Positions 7,557 through 16,876 of a stretch of 64,000 bases of DNA are shown piece after piece. Every line of letters begins with the position of its first letter. Position 1 is the first letter of the stretch. Position numbers and translations under genes: made by a program. This DNA comes from Phytomonospora sp040655735. Lineage in GTDB: Bacteria; Actinomycetota; Actinomycetes; Mycobacteriales; Micromonosporaceae. The DNA lies in NCBI RefSeq assembly GCF_040655735.1, contig NZ_JBFAKK010000004.1, positions 1-64,000 of the forward strand, written 5' to 3'. A model generated the notes under the pieces. The model was not told the DNA's origin. It saw only the letters and a program-made list of their open reading frames with translations, and did no database searches.

Positions 7557-8002
7557 TGACGGACTCGTCGACACAGTCAATAGGTGTGTCAGCCTCCCCG
7601 GGGCAAGTCGCGGCGGTGATCCTCGACTTCGCGGCCTACCCCGAGTGGGCGGCTTCGATCAAGTCGTCGGAGGTTCGCGAAACCGACGATCAGGACAGGC
7701 CGGCACTGGTCGGATTCGTCCTCGACGCGGGAGTGCTCAAAGACGAGTACGAGTTGCGTTACGACTACACCGAGGATCTCGGCCGGATCAGCTGGACCCT
7801 CGCCGCGCCCTCGGCGCTGCAGAAGTCCCAGCAGGGCTCCTACGAGATCACCGGGAACGCCGACGGCACCTCGACGGTCACGTACACGCTCGCGATAGAC
7901 CTGAGCATGCCCATGCTGGGCATGTTCCGCCGCAAGGCCGAGAAAATGATCATGGATACCGCGCTGAAGGAACTCAAGCGCCGCGTCGAGTCGAGGGGAT
8001 AG
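7556..8002 (+). CDS. SRPBCC (START-like) family protein
   Basis: A 148-residue protein with the START/polyketide-cyclase signature: A-A-V-I-L-D-F-A-A-Y-P-E-W near residue 20-32, then alternating strands (W-T-L-A-A-P-S-A-L-Q) and a long C-terminal helix (L-K-E-L-K-R-R-V-E). Such proteins bind hydrophobic ligands in a helix-grip fold. The stop is three bases before the glucokinase start, so the two genes are cotranscribed. The upstream in-frame ATG at 7511 is less likely because a -10 element immediately precedes 7556. Confidence 0.88.
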   Translation: MTDSSTQSIGVSASPGQVAAVILDFAAYPEWAASIKSSEVRETDDQDRPALVGFVLDAGVLKDEYELRYDYTEDLGRISWTLAAPSALQKSQQGSYEITGNADGTSTVTYTLAIDLSMPMLGMFRRKAEKMIMDTALKELKRRVESRG

Positions 8003-8005
8003 CCG

Positions 8006-8950
8006 ATGTCACTGGCGATCGGAGTGGACATCGGGGGCACCAAGGTGCTCGGAGCCGTCGTCGACGACGAGGGCAAGGTCCTTGGTGAGGCCAGGCGGGA
8101 CACCCCCGCCGACGACGTCTCCGGGGTGCACGACAGCATCATCGAGGTCATCCGCGAGCTGAGCGACACCCACGACGTCACGTCGGTCGGGATCGGCGCC
8201 GCCGGCTGGATCGACGCCGAACGGGCCACCGTCCTGTTCGCGCCCAACCTCGCGTGGCGCAACGAGCCCCTCCGCGACAAGATCGCCGCCGACGTCGACG
8301 TCCCCGTCGTCGTCGAGAACGACGCCAACGTCGCCGCCTGGGCGGAGTTCCGCTACGGCGCGGCCCGCGAGGCCGACTCGGCGCTGTTGTTCACCGTCGG
8401 CACCGGCATCGGCGGCGGAGCCGTCATCGACGGCCGCCTGCTGCGCGGGGCGCACGGCGTGGCCGCCGAGTTCGGCCACATGCTCGCCGTGCCCGGCGGG
8501 CACATCTGCGGCTGCGGCCGCTACGGCTGCATCGAGCAGTACGCCAGCGGCAGCGCCCTGGTGCGCTTCGCGCGTGAGCACGCCACGCACGACCCGGCCA
8601 AGGCCGCCGCCCTGCTCGAACTCGCCGGCGGCGACGTCGCCGCGATCGACGGTCCGATGGTGACCGCGGCCGCCCAGAACGGCGACCGGGCCGCCTGTGA
8701 GGCCTTCGCCCGCATCGGCGCCTACCTCGGTGAGGGACTGGCCGACATGGCGCAGGTCTTCGACCCGGAGGTGCTGATCATCGGCGGCGGCGTCATCGAG
8801 GCCGGGGAACTGCTCCTCGACCCGGCGCGCGCGGCCTACGGCAAGGCGCTGGCCGCCCGTTCGCGGCTCCCGGTTGCCGAGGTGCGCGCCGCGCAGCTCG
8901 GCGTGCACGCGGGAGTCATCGGCGCCGCTGACCTGTCGCGGGTTCGCTGA
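8006..8950 (+). CDS. glkA: ROK-family glucokinase
   Basis: A 314-residue sugar kinase phosphorylating glucose with ATP. It has the phosphate-binding motif D-I-G-G-T-K at residues 8-13, the catalytic/sugar-binding E-N-D-A-N-V-A-A-W, the A-E-F-G-H-M motif, and the ROK zinc site C-G-C-G-R-Y-G-C-I-E-Q-Y. GAGGGG precedes the ATG. There is no N-terminal helix-turn-helix, so it is an enzyme rather than a ROK repressor. The gene order SRPBCC then glkA is conserved in actinobacteria. Confidence 0.93.
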   Translation: MSLAIGVDIGGTKVLGAVVDDEGKVLGEARRDTPADDVSGVHDSIIEVIRELSDTHDVTSVGIGAAGWIDAERATVLFAPNLAWRNEPLRDKIAADVDVPVVVENDANVAAWAEFRYGAAREADSALLFTVGTGIGGGAVIDGRLLRGAHGVAAEFGHMLAVPGGHICGCGRYGCIEQYASGSALVRFAREHATHDPAKAAALLELAGGDVAAIDGPMVTAAAQNGDRAACEAFARIGAYLGEGLADMAQVFDPEVLIIGGGVIEAGELLLDPARAAYGKALAARSRLPVAEVRAAQLGVHAGVIGAADLSRVR

Positions 8951-9028
8951 CGCACGCTAACGTGGTCCGCGCGGTCGAAACGCCGTTCCCCTGCCGCCGT
9001 GAAGGCGGGTCCCCCCGAGGAGAGAACC

Positions 9029-9646
9029 GTGTCCCGTAAGCGCCTGCGCCGGCTTGCCGGCGTGTCCACGCTGCTGCTCGTCCTCGGCGCGGCGGCCGCC
9101 TGCGGCGGTGAAGGGGGCGGACAGCCGAGTTCGGCGGGCTCCTCCTCGGCGCCGGGGGCAGAGTCCTTCGCCGACCCCTCGGGCGAGCCCGAGGAGGAGA
9201 AGGACTCCGACGACGAGGCGACTGGTGCCTGTGAGTACCTCGACCCCGCGAAGGTCGCCGAGGCGATCGGGGTGGAGTTCCCGGTCGTGCAGCCCGCCGA
9301 GGGCAAGAACGCCCAGGTCTGCGTGCTGCAGACCACCAAGGGCTCCTACCCCGACCTGACGCTGGCCACGGCCAAGACGAAGGCCGACCCGGAGAGCTTC
9401 AAGGCCACGATGATGCCCGACTCGGCCGAGGAGGTCGGCAAGCTGGGCAAGTCGGCCTACCAGGTCGTGCTCAAGGCCGCCAAGGGCGGCGGGCCGGTCG
9501 CCGAGATCGGCTGGCTCTCCGAGTCCGACCGGTTGTTCACGCTGCGGTACACCTCCGCGGAGGGCACCAAGAAGGACACCGTTTCCAAGGACCTCAAGCC
9601 GCTGGTGGCGCTGGCCAAGGAGATCGAGAAGAAGGCCAAGGGCTGA
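9029..9646 (+). CDS. Secreted lipoprotein of unknown function
   Basis: A 205-residue protein from a GTG with GAGGAGAGAA upstream. The N-terminus is a lipoprotein signal: a basic start (R-K-R-L-R-R), a hydrophobic core, and a lipobox ending A-A-A-C-G-G. A Ser/Gly/Glu-rich linker leads to a folded domain with two cysteines (G-A-C-E-Y-L-D-P and V-C-V-L-Q). This resembles actinobacterial DUF3558-type lipoproteins, but that assignment is tentative. A strong hairpin terminator follows. Confidence 0.85.
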   Translation: MSRKRLRRLAGVSTLLLVLGAAAACGGEGGGQPSSAGSSSAPGAESFADPSGEPEEEKDSDDEATGACEYLDPAKVAEAIGVEFPVVQPAEGKNAQVCVLQTTKGSYPDLTLATAKTKADPESFKATMMPDSAEEVGKLGKSAYQVVLKAAKGGGPVAEIGWLSESDRLFTLRYTSAEGTKKDTVSKDLKPLVALAKEIEKKAKG

Positions 9647-9663
9647 CCCTCCCTGTACAAAGT

Positions 9664-9701
9664 CGACCGCGGTCCCCGGTTCTCACCGGGGACCGCGGTC
9701 G
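9664..9701. terminator. Strong bidirectional-looking hairpin between lipoprotein and dtxR-type gene
   Basis: Perfect 17-base arms (CGACCGCGGTCCCCGGT, 9664-9680, and its complement, 9685-9701) around a TCTC loop. It lies between the converging lipoprotein and metal-regulator genes and can serve both. Confidence 0.8.
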
Positions 9702-9762
9702 TCTCACAGAATCTCCGAGCCCACCGGGCGAGGCCGTCGCTGCGGGGCGTGCTCGGGTCCGC

Positions 9763-10446
9763 TCAGGCGGCGGGTGCGACGAAGACGCGCGTGGCGGCGT
9801 CGCGCGAGAGCCGGACCGACTCCCCGCTGTGGGTGATCAGTACGGTGCCCTCCTCCTGCTCGACCTGCACGGTGGCGCCCGGGTTGACCCCGGCCTCGTG
9901 CAGCTCGCGGAGAAGGATGGCGTCGGTCTGGACGCTCTCGCAGATGCGCGTGACGGTCACCGAGCCGGGCAGACCGGACGAGGCCAGGTGCTGCTCGCCC
10001 TCGGGGGCGACCTCGACGTCGATGGCGCCGAAGGCGTCCAAACCGGGGATCGGGTTGCCATAGGGGGAGCGGGTCGGGCGCTTGAGCAGCTCGAACACCT
10101 TCTCCTCGACGGCGTCGCTCATCACGTGCTCCCACCGGCAGGCCTCGTCGTGGGCCTCCTCGTAGGACATGCCGATCACGTCGACGAGCAGCAGCTCGGC
10201 GAGTCGGTGCTTGCGCATCACGGAGACGGCCTGCTTGCGGCCGAGCTCGGTGAGTTCGAGGTGGCGGTCGCCCTGGACGGTCAGGAGCCCGTCCCGCTGC
10301 ATGCGGGCGACGGTCTGGCTCACCGTCGGGCCGCTCTGGTGCAGCCGCTCGGCGATCCGGGCGCGCAGCGGGGTGACCCCCTCCTCCTCCAGTTCGAGGA
10401 TCGTGCGCAGGTACATCTCAGTGGTGTCGACCAGGTCGGTAGTCAT
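9763..10446 (-). CDS. DtxR/IdeR-family metal-dependent regulator
   Basis: A 227-residue repressor of iron (or manganese) genes. The winged helix lies at residues 1-70. Metal ligands of the DtxR family are visible with a one-residue offset from IdeR: Met11, Cys103, Glu106 and His107 for the primary site, His80, Glu84 and His99 for the ancillary site. The cysteine at the primary site fits iron regulators rather than MntR. A C-terminal SH3-like domain (residues ~150-227) is present. The start at 10446 has AGAGG upstream; longer in-frame starts would add an unrelated N-terminus. Confidence 0.93.
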   Translation of the reverse strand: MTTDLVDTTEMYLRTILELEEEGVTPLRARIAERLHQSGPTVSQTVARMQRDGLLTVQGDRHLELTELGRKQAVSVMRKHRLAELLLVDVIGMSYEEAHDEACRWEHVMSDAVEEKVFELLKRPTRSPYGNPIPGLDAFGAIDVEVAPEGEQHLASSGLPGSVTVTRICESVQTDAILLRELHEAGVNPGATVQVEQEEGTVLITHSGESVRLSRDAATRVFVAPAA

Positions 10447-10670
10447 CTGTTGCGGCCTCTTCTCCCGTTGCGACGTCGCCACCTGCGCACTCGCCGGTCG
10501 CCGTGTCGGACGGGCGTTCGATGTTCGGGCTCTTATCTGGAGTGGGTCCAGTCTAGCCAGCGCTGACGGGACGATCGTGTTCCGCCGCTCACAGGTCTCC
10601 ACCAGGGTCCCATGAGCCCCTTCGGCATCCGTGATCGAGGCTACCGGCCTGGTCTGACAATACCGGGGCC

Positions 10671-12516
10671 CGGTACGGCTCATCCCTCCCGGCGTCTCCG
10701 CAGCAGAAGGTACTGACCCTCCTCACCGGCGACCGCGTCCACATGACCGCGCCCGACAGCTTCACCTTCGAGCCCGCCCCCGGCCGCGAGAACGTCGGTC
10801 ACCGCGCCACCACCGCCTGGAATGGCGACGAGCGCGACATCATGGTCGTGCCCACCGACGCCCCGCCGCTGCCGGCCGCCGGACGCCTCGACCCGCGCCT
10901 GTTCGACGTCTTCCGGCTCCTCCGCGAAGACCACACGGCCGACCTCCCGTTGATCGTGCGCACCTCCGGCGGAGCGCACCGGTCCTTCGGCGCGTCGGAA
11001 TCACGCTCGCTTCCCGCCATCGACGCCGAGGCCGTGACCCTACCGCTGAGCAGGCCGGCGACATGTGGGCCGACATCACCGGACCCGACCCGCGCGCCCT
11101 CACCGGGGGAGTGGAGAAGGTCTGGCTCGACGCGGACTCGCACGTGTCCCTCGACCAGAGCGTCCCGCAGGTCGGGGCGCCGACGGCGCCTGCGCCGACA
11201 GCGACGTCATCGCGGGCATGCAGTGGGCCGCCGACAACGATGCCGCCGCGGTCAACCTCAGCCTCGGCGGCGACCCCACCGACGGCACCGACCCGCTCTC
11301 CCCCGCCGTCGAGGATCTGACCGCCGACACCCGTAATGACGGTCCGCACGTCAGCGCCGACGGCACCTCCATGGCCACCCCACACGTCACGGGCGCGGTC
11401 GCGATCCTCAAGCAGCGCCATCCCGACTGGACCGCCGCGCGCCTGACGTCGGCGCTCATGGGCGGCAGCGCCGGACTCGACGGGCTCGGCGCCTTCCAGA
11501 TCGGCGCCGGCCGGCTCGACGTCGTGGTCACCGCCCACCCAGGCGGGAAACCCGACGGCGCCCATGGCGGCACGCTCGTCGCGGCCGCCGACGGCACGAC
11601 CGTCCGCACGTCGCTGGGCATCTACGTGGAGCCCGAGATGTACGACCTCACCCTGAAGACCATCGGCCGCGACGGCGGAGAAGTCGCCGACTTCTACGCC
11701 GCCGTCTTCAACGTGGAGACCTGCGAGATCTACGAGATCGCACCCGGGACCGGCACGCTGCACATTCCGGCCGCCCGCTACGCGGTCTTCGGCGGAGTCG
11801 TCGAGACCGGCGGCACCCCCTCGCAGACCTCCTTCTCCGACGACGTCTACCTGACCGACGACACCACCGTCACCGGGGAGGCCGCCGAGGGCCGCCGCAA
11901 CGGCGTCGACCTCGACCACGACGACGCGGTCCTCCACGCCGGCCTGTTCGACACCGCCGAGCGGGACTACTACACCGGCGACGGTGGTAGCGGGACGACG
12001 GTCGTCGCCGCCGACGGCGAGGAGATCCTCCGCTACGAGGAGGCGGTCTGCAGCGGGTACGGCGCGCCCCTGCCCGCGGGCTTCGACGGCACCGTCGCCG
12101 TCACCTGCGAAGCGCACCGGGACGTGGGCTGGTCGACGATCGGAACGGCGGCGAAGGCGGAGTGGACCTTCGCGTCCAAGCCGGGTGAAGACGCCCCGGC
12201 GGCCAACGCGGTGCGCCTGGACGCCTCGCTGGTGGTTGACGGCTACGCGCCCGCGAAGCTGCCGCAGGTCATCGGACTGGAGGTCTACCGCCAGGTCGGC
12301 GCGGCTCCGGCCAAGACCAAGTCGCTGACCTTCGAGGTCTCCTACGACGAGGGGAAGACCTGGAGGAAGGTGACCGTCCAGCGCAGCGGTGACCACGCCG
12401 TGGCGGTCCTGCGGCACCCGGCGGGGGCGACCTCGGTCTCCACCCGCCTGTCGGCCGTCGACGACACCGGGAGCACCGTCACGCAGACGATGATCCGCTC
12501 CTACGGCCTGAACTGA
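10671..12516 (+). pseudogene. Wrecked subtilisin-like (S8) secreted serine protease
   Basis: Pieces of one large secreted protease are present in order but broken. From about 10710 a frame reads K-V-L-T-L-L-T-G-D-R-V and F-E-P-A-P-G-R-E-N, the usual propeptide start, without a signal peptide. Near 11060 the frame changes to one reading V-E-K-V-W-L-D-A-D, then S-V-P-Q-V-G-A-P, the junction before the catalytic domain. A third frame resumes at D-S-D-V-I-A-G-M-Q-W-A-A. The segments carrying the catalytic Asp and His are missing, while the Ser motif G-T-S-M-A-T-P-H-V-T-G and the long C-terminal domain to 12516 survive. It cannot encode an active protease. Confidence 0.85.
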
Positions 12517-12520
12517 GGGA

Positions 12521-12553
12521 GACGGGTGTGCCGCGCACGCGGCACACCCCGTC
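12521..12553. terminator. Hairpin between converging protease remnant and sugar kinase
   Basis: GGGTGTGCCGCG (12524-12535) pairs with CGCGGCACACCC (12538-12549), with flanking GAC/GTC extending the stem. It overlaps the stop region of the kinase gene and terminates one or both converging transcripts. Confidence 0.7.
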
Positions 12554-13484
12554 AGGTCGCCAGCTCACGTGCCCAGGGCGGGTTCGCGCCTTCCGTGGCG
12601 CAGGTACGCGCCGAGACCAGCGCGGCGAAGTCGAGTGCCTCGCGCAGTTCGGTGGCGGTGAGCGCGTCGAGCCGCCCGCCCAGCCGCCCGAGCCGGCCGA
12701 GCGTGTGCAGCAGCCCGGCGGTGAAGGAGTCGCCCGCCCCGACGGTGTCGACCAAGTCCACCGGAACGGCCGGAACCTCCACGCGCTCCCCGCGAAGGGA
12801 GGCCGTGGCGCCCTCGCCCCCGCGCGTGACGACGACCAGCGCGACGCCCTGCTCGTGCCAGCGGTCGCAGACGTCGAGCGGGTCCTCACCCGGGTGGATG
12901 TAGGCCAGGTCCTCGTCGCTGACCTTGACGATGTCGGCCAGCGGCAGCCACAGCGGAAGCCGCTCGCGGTAGGTGGCCGCGTCGACGATGCCGGGCCGGG
13001 CGTTCGGGTCGACCGAGACGGTCGCGGAAGTGCGGGCCTCGGCCAGCGCGTCGCGGATCGCCCCGGCGCCCGGCGGGAGCGCCAGGGCGAGCGAACCGGT
13101 GTGAACCGCCTCGACCGGGACCTCCGCCAGCCGGGCGAGCTCCGCGGGTGTCCAGTGCCAATCGGCCGTGCCCTCGGCGTAGAAGTCGTAGTCCGCGCGG
13201 CCGTCGGCGTCGAGCGCGGCCACGGCGAGCGTCGCCTTCCGTTCGGTGTCCACCGACGCCGACAGGTCGACGCCGGACTCCGTCAGATGCCCCCGCAGCA
13301 GCCGCCCCAGTGGACCCGTCGACAAGCGGCCCAGGAAACGCGCGGAGGTGCCGAGGCGCGACAAGGCCACCGCGGTGTTCGCCGGACTGCCGCCGGGCGT
13401 GATGCGCAGATCGAGGCCGCCGGCGGCCTCGGCGGGAAGGAAGGCATCGGCGACGGCCTCACCGATCACCGCGATCACGGGCAT
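12552..13484 (-). CDS. PfkB-family carbohydrate kinase, fructokinase-like
   Basis: A 310-residue ribokinase-superfamily kinase. It has the N-terminal substrate motif P-G-G-S-P-A-N-T-A-V-A-L-S-R-L-G and the C-terminal PfkB signature D-T-V-G-A-G-D-S-F-T-A-G-L-L, in which the second Asp is the catalytic base. Length and motifs fit fructokinases best, though ribokinase-like substrates are possible. GGAG lies six bases before the ATG. No sugar transporter is adjacent; the MFS gene upstream on the same strand is separated by 65 bases. Confidence 0.9.
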   Translation of the reverse strand: MPVIAVIGEAVADAFLPAEAAGGLDLRITPGGSPANTAVALSRLGTSARFLGRLSTGPLGRLLRGHLTESGVDLSASVDTERKATLAVAALDADGRADYDFYAEGTADWHWTPAELARLAEVPVEAVHTGSLALALPPGAGAIRDALAEARTSATVSVDPNARPGIVDAATYRERLPLWLPLADIVKVSDEDLAYIHPGEDPLDVCDRWHEQGVALVVVTRGGEGATASLRGERVEVPAVPVDLVDTVGAGDSFTAGLLHTLGRLGRLGGRLDALTATELREALDFAALVSARTCATEGANPPWARELAT

Positions 13485-13549
13485 GGGGACTCCAGCGTGG
13501 ATTCTGTTCGTGGCGCGGTCCTCCGCCGGGCGGGGTCGCTCGCGGTGGG

Positions 13550-14731
13550 TCACGTTGTGGTGGGTCGGGTCGACGGTACTTTCGGCGAGGGCTTTCGCCT
13601 CAGGCGGGTCAGCGGGGATGCGGCCAGCACGATCACACCGATCCCGGCGAGCAGTGCCGGCGCGGGCAGGCCGCCCGCCAGGCCGACGAGGGCGGCACCC
13701 ACCGAGGCCGCCGAGATCTTCAGCGCCGCCCCCAACGTGAAGACCTGCGCCCGGGTGCCCGGCGGTGCGTGCTCGGCCCGCAGATGAAGAGTCGCGCCGA
13801 GCAGTGGCCCGTCGCAGAAGCCGGCGACGGCGAATCCCACCAGGCTCAGCCAGTACACCGGCGCGAAGGCCGTGGCCGTGAGCACGGCGCCGGCGGCCAG
13901 CAGACACAGGCCGGCCAGGCGCAGCGGTGCCGGGGGCTTCGGCAGGCGGGTCAGGAGCATCGACCCGGCCAGCGCGCCGACCGCGAAGACCGTGAGCAGC
14001 GGACCGGCGCCGCTCGGGTCGCCGAGATGGGCGGCGAACAGCACGGTCGTCAGGGTCAGACCGCCGAGGCCGATGAAGGCCGCGGTGGTCGCGGCGGTGA
14101 TCGCGCGCAGTTCGGGCACCGTCCACAGCGCGCGCAGCCCTGAGAGAAGAGCGGCCACCGTCGGCTGGGGCTCGGCCTCGACCCGGTAGGGGAGCGTCGT
14201 GACCAGCACGGCCGCGGCGAGGGCGCCTGCGGCCAGGACGGCGGTCGCCGGGCCCGGCGACCATAGGTGGGCGGCGCCGGCCGCGAGGGCCGGGCCGAGG
14301 ATCGAGGCGGCGTTGTAGGTCGCGGCGTCCCACGCGTAGGCGCGGCGGGCCGCGGACCCCGCGATCCCGGCGACCAGACTGGACAGCCCGCCGGTGACCA
14401 TCGGCCCGCACGAGCCGCCCGCGACCGCCACCGTCACCACGACCCAGGCCGGTGCCCGCCCGACGAGTCCGGCGAGGGCGACCAGGGAGGTGCCGAAACC
14501 GGTGAGCGCGGCCGCGTACAACCAGCGTGGGGATCGCACCCGCGCGGCGAGGGCGCCGGCGAGGGGGCCGGCGAGCAGGTGCGGCGCGGTGAAGGAGGCG
14601 AGGACGAGCGCGGCGAGCCCGGCGCTTCCGGTGCGCTCGACGGCGAGCAGGGCGATGGTGACGCCCACTCCGTCGTCGGCGAGGCGGGCGAGGAAGGCGG
14701 CGGCGAGGTAGCGGGGGAGGGCGGCGAACAC
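13550..14731 (-). CDS. MFS transporter
   Basis: A 393-residue major facilitator with about twelve hydrophobic segments; hydrophobic stretches such as L-A-A-L-V-L-A-S-F alternate with short charged loops (A-R-V-R-S-P-R). The layout resembles DHA1/enterobactin-exporter-like drug or siderophore exporters; the substrate is unknown. The GTG start at 14731 has no Shine-Dalgarno sequence. A TACAGT -10 hexamer lies six bases upstream on the minus strand, so the mRNA is probably leaderless. It is divergent from a CGNR-type regulator that may control it. Confidence 0.88.
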   Translation of the reverse strand: MFAALPRYLAAAFLARLADDGVGVTIALLAVERTGSAGLAALVLASFTAPHLLAGPLAGALAARVRSPRWLYAAALTGFGTSLVALAGLVGRAPAWVVVTVAVAGGSCGPMVTGGLSSLVAGIAGSAARRAYAWDAATYNAASILGPALAAGAAHLWSPGPATAVLAAGALAAAVLVTTLPYRVEAEPQPTVAALLSGLRALWTVPELRAITAATTAAFIGLGGLTLTTVLFAAHLGDPSGAGPLLTVFAVGALAGSMLLTRLPKPPAPLRLAGLCLLAAGAVLTATAFAPVYWLSLVGFAVAGFCDGPLLGATLHLRAEHAPPGTRAQVFTLGAALKISAASVGAALVGLAGGLPAPALLAGIGVIVLAASPLTRLRRKPSPKVPSTRPTTT

Positions 14732-14734
14732 CGG

Positions 14735-14750
14735 AACACTGTAACGTGTT
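14735..14750. promoter_or_regulatory. Palindrome overlapping the MFS -10 element
   Basis: AACAC and GTGTT (14735-14739, 14746-14750) are inverted around TGTAAC. The minus-strand -10 hexamer TACAGT (14738-14743) lies inside it, so a bound protein would block the MFS promoter. The CGNR-domain protein encoded divergently is the likely ligand. Confidence 0.55.
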
Positions 14751-14805
14751 GGAAGATAAAGACGTTACTATGTGCGTCCCGGCAGGTGAGGAGGACAATC
14801 GGCCC

Positions 14806-15357
14806 GTGAGCACCGGATTCCAGCCCGCGCGCCGTCTGGTCGACCTGGCCAACCTCGTCCACTCCCGGCCCGCCGCGACGCGCTGCGACTTCGTCGCCGT
14901 CCTCGCCGAGCACGGCGAGCGCTCCGCCGACCTCGTCGACAGCGCCCTCACCGACGGCGACCTCGACGAGCTGCGGGCCGCCGTCGTCCGGCTCACCGGC
15001 CTGCTCGCCGAGTCCGACGTGGACGAAGCGGCGAGGGTCGTCAACGAGGTGCTGGCCGGCAGCGGTGCCCGGCCGCGCCTGTCCCGCCACGACGGGCATC
15101 CCTGGCATCTGCACGTCGACGGCGAGGACGCCGGTTGGGGCGACTGGCTGCTGGCCTCCTCGGCGCTGTCGCTGGCGCAGCTGCTCAGCGAACGAGGGCG
15201 CCCCGCGTGGGGCCGCTGCCCGATGGACGGCTGCGCGGCCCCCTACTTCATCGACGACGGGCCGGGCTCGCCCCGTCGCTACTGCTCGACGACGTGCGCC
15301 AGCCGTGCCCGCGTCGCCGCGTACCGGCAGCGCAAGCGCGAGCAGGCGGCCGAGTAG
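14806..15357 (+). CDS. CGNR zinc-finger (ABATE-domain) putative regulator
   Basis: About 183 residues from the GTG at 14806, which has AGGAGG 11 bases upstream; an ATG at 14770 would give a longer form without a ribosome site. The N-terminal ABATE-like domain (R-R-L-V-D-L-A-N-L-V) leads to a C-terminal zinc finger: R-C-P-M-D-G-C-A-A-P-Y-F, then R-R-Y-C-S-T-T-C-A-S-R-A-R-V. In the fourth-cysteine block the family's C-G-N-R is C-A-S-R here. These proteins are thought to be transcription regulators. A second family member is at 32391-32966. Confidence 0.88.
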   Translation: MSTGFQPARRLVDLANLVHSRPAATRCDFVAVLAEHGERSADLVDSALTDGDLDELRAAVVRLTGLLAESDVDEAARVVNEVLAGSGARPRLSRHDGHPWHLHVDGEDAGWGDWLLASSALSLAQLLSERGRPAWGRCPMDGCAAPYFIDDGPGSPRRYCSTTCASRARVAAYRQRKREQAAE

Positions 15358-15385
15358 CCCGCGCCATCGTTGTGAAGGCGCGGGC
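15357..15385. terminator. Hairpin after the CGNR gene
   Basis: GCCCGCGCC (15357-15365) and GGCGCGGGC (15377-15385) form a perfect 9-base stem that starts at the last base of the CGNR stop codon. The chitinase gene converges from the other side. Confidence 0.6.
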
Positions 15386-15412
15386 CACCGGTCAGGGCGG
15401 GGCGGTCCTGTG

Positions 15413-16876
15413 TCAGGGCAGGGCGTGCACGTGCGGGCCGACGGTGTTGGAGAAGGCCTCCCCGCCGTGCTTGTCCCAGTTGATCGACCAGGTCATCACG
15501 CCGCGCAGGCCCGGGTAGGTCCGCGGGGGCTTGAAGGAGCCGCAGTTCGTGCCGCGCGCGAGGCAGTCGACGGCCTGGTTGACGACCGAGGGGCCGACGT
15601 ATCCGCCGCCGGCGGCCGAGGACGTCGCCGGGACGCCGAGGGCGACCTGGTCGGGCCGCAGCCCGTTCTCCAGCTGGATGCAGGCCAGCGCGACGATGAA
15701 GTTCACCGTGCCCTGCGAGTACGCCTGGCTGTTGTCGCAGCCGAGCATGGTGCCGGAGTTGTAGAACTGCGTGTGGACGGTGGTCAGGATGTCCTTGATC
15801 GCCAGCGCCAGCCGGAAGTAGGAGCCGCCGGTCGACTGCATGTCGATCGTCTGCGGGGCCATCGTGATGATCAGGTTCGCGCCGACCTTCGCGCGGATCT
15901 GCCGCAGCGCGTTGCCCATCGCGTCGGGGTTGAGGCCGTTCTCCAGGTCGATGTCGACGCCGTCGAAGCCGAAGGACGTCATGATCGCGTGGATGTTGCT
16001 GGCGAAGGTGGTGGCCGCGCCGGAGTCGCCGACCGCGACGTTGCCGCGTTCCCCGCCGACGGAGATGAGCACCTTGACACCCCGGGCGCGCAGGGTGGCC
16101 ACGTCGGACCTGAACTGCGCGTCGGTGTAGCCGCCGAGCGCCGAGGACAGGCCCGGGTCCACGGTGAAGGAGACGCCGCCGGGCTGGCCGGTCGCCTCGG
16201 CGAAGGCCACGATGACGACGTCGTAGTCGGTCGACACGTCCCGCAGGCGCAGGTTGGTCGAGCCGTTGACGAAGTTGTGCCAGTAGCCGGTGAGCGTGTG
16301 CTTCGGGAGGGTGCCGGTGGGCGGCGGGTCCGTGGGGCTCGGGCTGGGACTGGCCGTGGGGCTCGCCGTCGGGGTCGGGCCGGGGCCGCCGGGGCCGTCG
16401 AGGGCGATGTCGTCGGCGTAGAAGGTCGGCTGGCCGTACCAGCCGTGCACGTAGACCGTGACGCTCGACGTCGACGGGGTGAAGGTCAAGGTGAGGGCGG
16501 CGTACCCGGTGCCGGTGCCGGGAGTCCAGGTCGAGCCGCCGCCGTTGACGCCGATGTAGACATAGGAGCCCTTGACGTGGGCGGTGTAGGTGTACGCGGT
16601 GCCGGGGGTGACGGTCACCGTCTGCTCGCAGCGGGCGTTGGACGAGCCCGCGGGTGAGCCGGCGAGCGCGTAGCTGCCGGTGCGGGCCTGTCCGGAGGCG
16701 ACGGCGGCGCCGGTGCCGCAGGCCCAGCCGCCGAGGGTGCCGCTCTCGAAGCCGCCGTTGGTCAAGACGTTGGCGGCCCCGGCCGGGAGCGTGGTGACCA
16801 GGACGGCCGTAACGGCGGTCACCACGACGGCGAGGGCGGCGATTAAGAGCCGGAATCGTTGCTTTCGGTGCTGCAT
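15413..16876 (-). CDS. Secreted GH18 chitinase-like enzyme with carbohydrate-binding module
   Basis: A 487-residue exported protein. A Sec signal peptide (residues 1-35, ending P-A-G-A-A) precedes a jelly-roll carbohydrate-binding domain (36-160: N-G-G-F-E-S-G through F-Y-A-D-D-I-A-L-D) and a Pro/Thr/Ser linker (161-192). The GH18 domain (193-487) has the active-site motif D-G-V-D-I-D-L-E with catalytic Glu312, the strand motif K-V-L-I-S-V-G-G, and the terminal M-T-W-S-I-N-W-D. It hydrolyses chitin or a related GlcNAc polymer outside the cell. AAGGAG six bases before the ATG at 16876 decides the start over upstream in-frame ATGs. Confidence 0.95.
   Translation of the reverse strand: MQHRKQRFRLLIAALAVVVTAVTAVLVTTLPAGAANVLTNGGFESGTLGGWACGTGAAVASGQARTGSYALAGSPAGSSNARCEQTVTVTPGTAYTYTAHVKGSYVYIGVNGGGSTWTPGTGTGYAALTLTFTPSTSSVTVYVHGWYGQPTFYADDIALDGPGGPGPTPTASPTASPSPSPTDPPPTGTLPKHTLTGYWHNFVNGSTNLRLRDVSTDYDVVIVAFAEATGQPGGVSFTVDPGLSSALGGYTDAQFRSDVATLRARGVKVLISVGGERGNVAVGDSGAATTFASNIHAIMTSFGFDGVDIDLENGLNPDAMGNALRQIRAKVGANLIITMAPQTIDMQSTGGSYFRLALAIKDILTTVHTQFYNSGTMLGCDNSQAYSQGTVNFIVALACIQLENGLRPDQVALGVPATSSAAGGGYVGPSVVNQAVDCLARGTNCGSFKPPRTYPGLRGVMTWSINWDKHGGEAFSNTVGPHVHALP

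Noticed and set aside
8006..8950. ROK repressor instead of glucokinase
   Set aside because: There is no N-terminal helix-turn-helix and the D-I-G-G-T-K phosphate loop is intact.
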